Source of the DNA: Syntrophomonadaceae bacterium
GTDB taxonomy: Bacteria; Bacillota; Dethiobacteria; DTU022; UBA8154
Length of the DNA stretch: 10,796 nt
Assembly (NCBI GenBank): GCA_007122565.1
Contig: SKTJ01000237.1
Coordinates: 1 to 10,796 of the forward strand
Reading direction: 5' to 3'
Shown here piece by piece: positions 8,236-10,796 of the stretch. Position 1 is the stretch's first letter, and the number at the start of each line of letters is the position of its first letter. The position numbers and the translations under genes were made by a program. A model generated the notes under the pieces. The model saw only the letters and a list, made by a program, of their open reading frames with translations, searched no databases and was not told the DNA's origin.

Positions 8236-8838
8236 ATGAAAATTATCGGAATTAACGGCAGCCCACACCGCCAGGGTGACACGACCTTATTGCTGCAAAC
8301 AGCACTGGATGCGGCAACTGGTGAGGGAACAGAAACAGAAATGATTTTTGTAGCGGAGATACTGGAAAAAGTAAAAACACCTTTTTGTAAAGGCTGCGCA
8401 AATCCCTGCCCCGCCACATGTTATCGCGGTACTATCTACGAAGACATCCTGAAAACGCTTGGCGAGGCAGATGGTCTTCTGGTGGGCAGTCCTGTCTATT
8501 TTGGGGAAATCTCCGCCCAGCTTAAAAGTTTTTGGGACAGGACAAGGCGCCTGCGCACAGAGAAAAGACTAATCAATGTGGTGGGAGGTGCTCTGAGCGT
8601 GGGAGGGGCCCGTTTCGGTGGTCAGGAAACCACGCTGCAGGCTATACACAACATGATGCTGGTCCAGGGGATGATCGTGGTAGGCGATGGATACCCTGAT
8701 AATGATGCGGGTCATTTTGGCGCAGCAGCACAGCATGCGGCAAGCAACGATAAACATGCCTTAAAAAGAGCGGTCATTTTGGGAAAAAGGGTGGCGACGG
8801 TGGCCCGCGCCACCACCGCACTACGCATGTGGCGCTGA
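8236..8838 (+). CDS. Flavodoxin-fold NAD(P)H:FMN reductase-like protein with a Cys cluster
   Basis: The 200-residue product belongs to the NADPH-dependent FMN reductase / flavodoxin-like superfamily. The N-terminus MKIIGINGSPHRQGDTTLLL has the phosphate-binding loop for FMN. GSPVYFGEISAQLKSFWDR at 84-102 is the second flavin-binding block, and GGARFGGQETT at 123-133 matches the third. Between the first two is a Cys cluster, C51-X2-C54-X3-C58-X3-C62, in the place where iron-sulfur flavoproteins (Isf type) hold a 4Fe-4S cluster, although the spacing differs from the Isf pattern. It is probably a cytoplasmic electron-transfer or redox flavoprotein; substrate and partner are unknown. ATG 8236 is preceded by GGAGG (8224-8228) at 7-nt spacing. 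The gene stands alone between spacers rich in heptamer repeats. The C-terminus (ATTALRMWR) is basic. Superfamily assignment is firm, exact function is not. Confidence 0.88.
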   Translation: MKIIGINGSPHRQGDTTLLLQTALDAATGEGTETEMIFVAEILEKVKTPFCKGCANPCPATCYRGTIYEDILKTLGEADGLLVGSPVYFGEISAQLKSFWDRTRRLRTEKRLINVVGGALSVGGARFGGQETTLQAIHNMMLVQGMIVVGDGYPDNDAGHFGAAAQHAASNDKHALKRAVILGKRVATVARATTALRMWR

Positions 8839-8844
8839 TTTCCC

Positions 8845-8873
8845 CACGGTTGGGTAAAGTAAATTTAACCGTG
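8845..8873. other. Hairpin after the flavoprotein gene, not a clear terminator
   Basis: CACGGTT at 8845-8851 pairs exactly with AACCGTG at 8867-8873 over a 15-nt loop, 6 bp after the stop codon. No T run follows on either strand, so intrinsic termination is doubtful. It may be an mRNA 3'-end stabilising structure. Confidence 0.4.
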
Positions 8874-8940
8874 CTGTAGGAATATGGTTAAAAATGAAGA
8901 AGTATTGAGAAAGAGTAATTATTTTCATTATACTACAGTA

Positions 8941-9018
8941 AGAATTCAGTAGTCAGAATGCTCATAGAATGTACTTTTTATTTTCTTGTTCTGACTATTG
9001 TATACTGACTTCTGAGGA
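8941..9018. repeat. Inverted heptamer repeats upstream of dgt
   Basis: The left part, 8941-8956, is AGAATTCAGTAGTCAG, the exact inverse of 8148-8163. The right part, 8991-9018, is a forward array with a 7-bp period (CTGACTA, TTGTATA, CTGACTT, CTGAGGA). TAGTCAGAA at 8950-8958 pairs with TTCTGACTA at 8989-8997, so the region can form a 9-bp stem with a 30-nt AT-rich loop. The last unit runs into the dgt ribosome binding site (AGGATGTGAT, 9015-9024). No T run follows, so it is not an intrinsic terminator. With 8839-8940, which holds little else, this makes up the 191-bp spacer before dgt. Confidence 0.75.
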
Positions 9019-9029
9019 TGTGATACGGC

Positions 9030-10028
9030 GTGCTATTAAGAAAACAATTCGAGGAACAGGAGAAAGACATCCTTTCTCCCCGGGCCGTCTACAGCAATAA
9101 CAGCCGCGGTCGCCGGCAGGAAGAAGCGCCGTGTGATGTACGCACCGAATTTCAACGGGATCGGGATCGAATTATTCATTCCAAATCTTTCCGTCGTCTC
9201 AAGCACAAGACACAGGTTTTTATTGCCCCCGAGGGAGACCATTACCGCACCCGTCTTACCCATACCCTGGAAGTTTCTCAGATTGCCCGCACGGCGGCCC
9301 GGGCCCTGCGCCTGAACGAAGACCTTACGGAAGCCATTGCCCTTGGCCATGATCTGGGCCACACCCCTTTCGGACATGCTGGAGAAACCGCGCTTGATCA
9401 ACTGCTGCCCGGGGGGTTCAGGCATAACGAGCAAAGCTTGCGGGTTGTTGAGTCTCTGGAAGGGGAGAGTGGGCTTAACCTCACATGGGAAGTACGTGAC
9501 GGCATCCTCAGGCACACTGATGACCCGGAACCCCGCACCCTGGAAGGGCAGTTGGTACGTATTTGCGATCGTATCGCTTATATTAACCATGATATTGATG
9601 ATGCACTGCGGGGGGGAATTCTCCGGTTCGAACAGCTGCCGCAGGAGGAAATAAACTATGTGGGAAGTACCGGTTCGCAGCGTATTAACACCATGATCCG
9701 CGATCTCATGAAGAACAGTGTGGACGCCCCCCGCATTAGTACCAGCCCTGAACTGAAGGGGGTCATGGACAGTCTGCGCAAATTTTTATTTAAAAACGTC
9801 TATGTGGGCTCAGCGGCGAAAAGCGAGGAGCAAAAGGCCATGGAAGTAATCAGGATGATTTATCAATACTGGACCAGTCATTTCCATGACCTGGAGGACG
9901 AAATGCAGAAGCAATGCGCCCTCTATGGCCCGGAGCGGGCTGTCACTGATTATATCGCCGGTATGACCGACCGTTACATCATCGCCGTTTTTGAAAAGAT
10001 TTTCCTTCCACGTCCCTGGAAACCCTGA
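9030..10028 (+). CDS. dgt: Deoxyguanosinetriphosphate triphosphohydrolase-like protein (HD domain dNTPase)
   Basis: This HD-superfamily metal enzyme is expected to split dNTPs into deoxynucleosides and triphosphate in the cytoplasm, limiting the DNA precursor pool. The 332-residue product is the length of the short Firmicutes Dgt-like class. The metal-binding set is visible: H78 in RTRLTHTLEV, H107-D108 in GHDLGHTPFGHAGE, and an Asp in CDRIAYINHDIDDALRGG (180-196). The RRLKHKTQVF segment near 55-64 and HNEQS at 132-136 are also typical. The start is GTG at 9030, 5 nt after AGGATGTGAT (9015-9024), which differs at one position from an ideal long Shine-Dalgarno. The upstream ATG at 9018 is followed at once by a stop. 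The gene lies 414 bp before dnaG, so a replication link is plausible. dGTP specificity cannot be read from sequence; many homologues are allosteric with broad specificity. Confidence 0.94.
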   Translation: MLLRKQFEEQEKDILSPRAVYSNNSRGRRQEEAPCDVRTEFQRDRDRIIHSKSFRRLKHKTQVFIAPEGDHYRTRLTHTLEVSQIARTAARALRLNEDLTEAIALGHDLGHTPFGHAGETALDQLLPGGFRHNEQSLRVVESLEGESGLNLTWEVRDGILRHTDDPEPRTLEGQLVRICDRIAYINHDIDDALRGGILRFEQLPQEEINYVGSTGSQRINTMIRDLMKNSVDAPRISTSPELKGVMDSLRKFLFKNVYVGSAAKSEEQKAMEVIRMIYQYWTSHFHDLEDEMQKQCALYGPERAVTDYIAGMTDRYIIAVFEKIFLPRPWKP

Positions 10029-10134
10029 GATAATAATAAACCATTCCATCCCTTAATAGACGATAATCCGCAAACAACAACAAATGCCCCTTCCACCATA
10101 CCAACAAGGCTTGTTATCGCCGGTTCTCTTATTC

Positions 10135-10155
10135 TTACTTCCTGACTCCTGAGTA
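10135..10155 (+). repeat. Short heptamer repeat between dgt and dnaG
   Basis: TTACTTC, CTGACTC and CTGAGTA at 10135-10155 form three units with a 7-bp period. The block CTGACTCCTGAGTAGT matches CTGATTCCTGAGCAGT at 8163-8178 in 14 of 16 positions. It is the third spacer in the window to carry this family. Confidence 0.6.
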
Positions 10156-10182
10156 GTTACGAATAAATATTACAATTCAGTG

Positions 10183-10188
10183 TATAAT
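10183..10188 (+). promoter_or_regulatory. Candidate -10 box of the dnaG promoter
   Basis: TATAAT at 10183-10188 is a perfect -10 hexamer in an AT-rich stretch. No good -35 exists at 16-18 bp spacing; the nearest resemblance is TTACGA at 10157-10162 with too long a spacer (20 bp). Transcription would begin near 10195 and give a leader of about 248 nt. An activator or an alternative sigma factor could compensate for the weak -35. This rests on a single motif. Confidence 0.5.
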
Positions 10189-10284
10189 ATCAAATGTACC
10201 AAAAAGGTAACAAAATTTTTACCCTTTGCAGGAATACCTAAGGTACCTATCGAATTAAGGAGTAAACATAAGGTAAATTAGCGT

Positions 10285-10315
10285 CGCCAGGCTGGTAAGG
10301 TGGTGCAGCCTGGTG
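10285..10315 (+). ncRNA. GC-rich leader hairpin upstream of dnaG
   Basis: CGCCAGGCT at 10285-10293 pairs with AGCCTGGTG at 10307-10315 (9 bp, one G-U) across a 13-nt purine/GU-rich loop. It is followed by a second hairpin, GTGAAGGGA (10329-10337) with TTTCTTCGC (10342-10350), also 9 bp but with several G-U pairs and a 4-nt loop. Together these could form the sensing part of a cis-regulatory RNA. The sequence GCCTGG of the first stem recurs at 10400-10405 inside the terminator hairpin, so CCAGGC could pair with either copy. No ligand class or known motif is recognised. Confidence 0.5.
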
Positions 10316-10349
10316 CTTTTGTAACAAGGTGAAGGGAGGGTTTTCTTCG

Positions 10350-10391
10350 CGAGGTAATGTCCTAAAGGTTAGTATAGATTGACATACCTCG
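10350..10391 (+). promoter_or_regulatory. Antiterminator-like stem in the dnaG leader
   Basis: CGAGGTA (10350-10356) pairs with TACCTCG (10385-10391). After one bulged A (10357), TGTC (10358-10361) pairs with GACA (10381-10384). This gives an 11-bp stem with a 19-nt loop and no G-U pairs. Its 3' strand shares 10387-10391 (CCTCG) with the 5' strand of the terminator just downstream, so only one of the two can form. Such overlap is the hallmark of transcription attenuation; the signal that would switch it is unknown. Confidence 0.65.
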
Positions 10392-10418
10392 TCACTATTG
10401 CCTGGATGAGGTTTTTTT
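10387..10418 (+). terminator. Intrinsic terminator (attenuator) before dnaG
   Basis: CCTCGTC (10387-10393) pairs with GATGAGG (10405-10411), 7 bp with one G-U pair and extendable by one A-T pair, over an 11-nt loop. It is followed directly by seven Ts (10412-10418). It lies 24 nt upstream of the dnaG ATG and after the candidate promoter, so it would end transcripts before dnaG rather than after dgt alone. It is mutually exclusive with the preceding stem. Confidence 0.7.
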
Positions 10419-10442
10419 GTTCACGGGAGGCGTTTAGCGAAG

Positions 10443-10796
10443 ATGACTCAGATACCCACCCATAGAATTGAGGAGATAAGAAATCGTTTTGATATTGTGG
10501 AAGTGGTCTCATCCTATATTGAGCTGAAAAAAGCGGGACGAAACTATTTGGGACTCTGTCCCTTCCATCCGGAAAAGTCTCCTTCATTTACCGTATCTCC
10601 GGAAAAGCAACTTTTTCATTGTTTTGGCTGCCAGACCGGGGGAAACCTCTTTACTTTTATTATGAAACTGGAGGGTCTCTCTTTTCCTGAAGCTGCACGC
10701 TTCCTGGCAGAGAGGGCCGGGATTGAACTTGCCGAAGAACCCCCCAGCCCCGCCGAGCAGCGAAAGGCCCAGCTCCGTGCCCTGCTTTTGAAGGCA
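10443..10796 (+). CDS. dnaG: DNA primase, N-terminal part (cut by the window edge)
   Basis: DnaG synthesises the RNA primers for replication and works with the replicative helicase at the fork. The 118 residues present are the zinc-binding domain and its exit: RIEEIRNRFDIVEVVSSYIELKKAGRNYLGLCPFHPEKSPSF, then the CHC2 zinc finger ligands C39, H42, C60 and C63 (FHCFGCQTGGN), then FPEAARFLAERAGIELAEE. The reading frame is open to 10796, so the catalytic TOPRIM and helicase-binding domains lie beyond the window. The start is ATG 10443; GGAGG at 10426-10430 is 12 nt upstream, a long spacing, and no other in-frame start lies between. Translation would depend on transcripts that pass the terminator at 10387-10418. 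In many Firmicutes rpoD (sigA) follows dnaG; that cannot be seen here. Confidence 0.97.
   Translation, partial: MTQIPTHRIEEIRNRFDIVEVVSSYIELKKAGRNYLGLCPFHPEKSPSFTVSPEKQLFHCFGCQTGGNLFTFIMKLEGLSFPEAARFLAERAGIELAEEPPSPAEQRKAQLRALLLKA

Larger units (their letters stand above)
10029..10442 (+). other. 414-bp non-coding region between dgt and dnaG
   Basis: No convincing gene lies here. Positions 10029-10130 are AT-rich with only a short AACAAGGCTTGTT palindrome-like hairpin and no dgt terminator. Positions 10135-10155 hold a short heptamer repeat. A TATAAT box at 10183-10188 opens a structured leader containing, in order, an AT-rich stretch with the palindrome TACCTAAGGTA (10235-10245), a GC-rich hairpin (10285-10315), a second hairpin (10329-10350), an antiterminator-like stem (10350-10391) and a terminator (10387-10418). 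The dnaG Shine-Dalgarno follows. The short sequence AGGTA recurs at 10241, 10271 and 10352 and could support alternative pairings. Confidence 0.7.

Noticed and set aside
9036..9590. Reverse-strand 184-codon ORF inside dgt
   Set aside because: Antisense shadow of the HD domain coding region; no family match recognised.
10194..10241. A 15-codon ORF beginning ATG at 10194 that could be a leader peptide for the dnaG attenuator
   Set aside because: It has no Shine-Dalgarno, begins at or before the predicted transcription start, and shows no run of a single regulatory amino acid.
10285..10350. T-box or tRNA-like structure
   Set aside because: No AGGGTGGNACCGCG-type T-box sequence, no specifier loop and no cloverleaf or CCA end can be drawn.
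10379..10465. A TTG-initiated ORF of about 28 codons running through the terminator into dnaG, with AAAGG 9 nt upstream
   Set aside because: Its sequence is dictated by the hairpin and T run (Phe-Phe-Cys), it overlaps the dnaG start in another frame, and nothing suggests a real peptide.
10369..10587. Reverse-strand 72-codon ORF opposite the dnaG start
   Set aside because: It is the shadow of the dnaG frame and of the structured leader; no ribosome binding site or recognisable protein.

Overview
The window looks like the chromosome of a low-to-moderate-GC Gram-positive anaerobe of the class Clostridia. This rests on two-subunit glycyl-tRNA synthetase genes next to a PPDK/PPDK-regulator pair, a dgt-like gene and dnaG, on strong Shine-Dalgarno sites (GGAGG and AAGGAG types), and on a DacF/PBP5-type carboxypeptidase. 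No genus can be assigned from sequence alone.

Layout. Positions 1-222 are a spacer with a large inverted octamer repeat and a candidate promoter. Positions 223-6844 hold four forward genes packed as two overlapping pairs: glyQ/glyS (4-bp overlap, ATGA), a 78-bp gap, then ppsR/ppdK (4-bp overlap, TTGA). A reverse-strand D-Ala-D-Ala carboxypeptidase gene (6841-8118) converges on ppdK with a 4-bp 3' overlap. It is divergent from a forward flavodoxin-fold reductase gene (8236-8838). Next come a forward dgt-like dNTP triphosphohydrolase gene (9030-10028), a 414-bp non-coding leader, and the first 118 codons of dnaG (10443 to the window edge).

Functions. glyQ and glyS give the alpha and beta subunits of glycyl-tRNA synthetase. 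ppdK interconverts pyruvate and PEP, and ppsR very probably encodes the bifunctional kinase/phosphorylase that switches PpdK off and on at a Thr two residues before the catalytic His. That Thr-Ser-His is visible in PpdK. The carboxypeptidase trims peptidoglycan stem peptides. Dgt (dNTP degradation) and DnaG (primer synthesis) both bear on replication.

The most interesting part is the dnaG leader (about 10195-10442). A TATAAT box is followed by several hairpins and then two mutually exclusive structures: an 11-bp antiterminator-like stem and a terminator hairpin with a T run, ending 24 nt before the dnaG start codon. I recognise no known riboswitch or T-box signature in it, so it is a candidate undescribed attenuator. 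Also unusual are a family of 7-bp tandem repeats (consensus ACTNCTG) in three separate spacers, a 16-bp perfect inverted repeat flanking the flavoprotein gene, and a 24-bp perfect inverted array of an 8-bp unit upstream of glyQ. All other genes look intact and ordinary.
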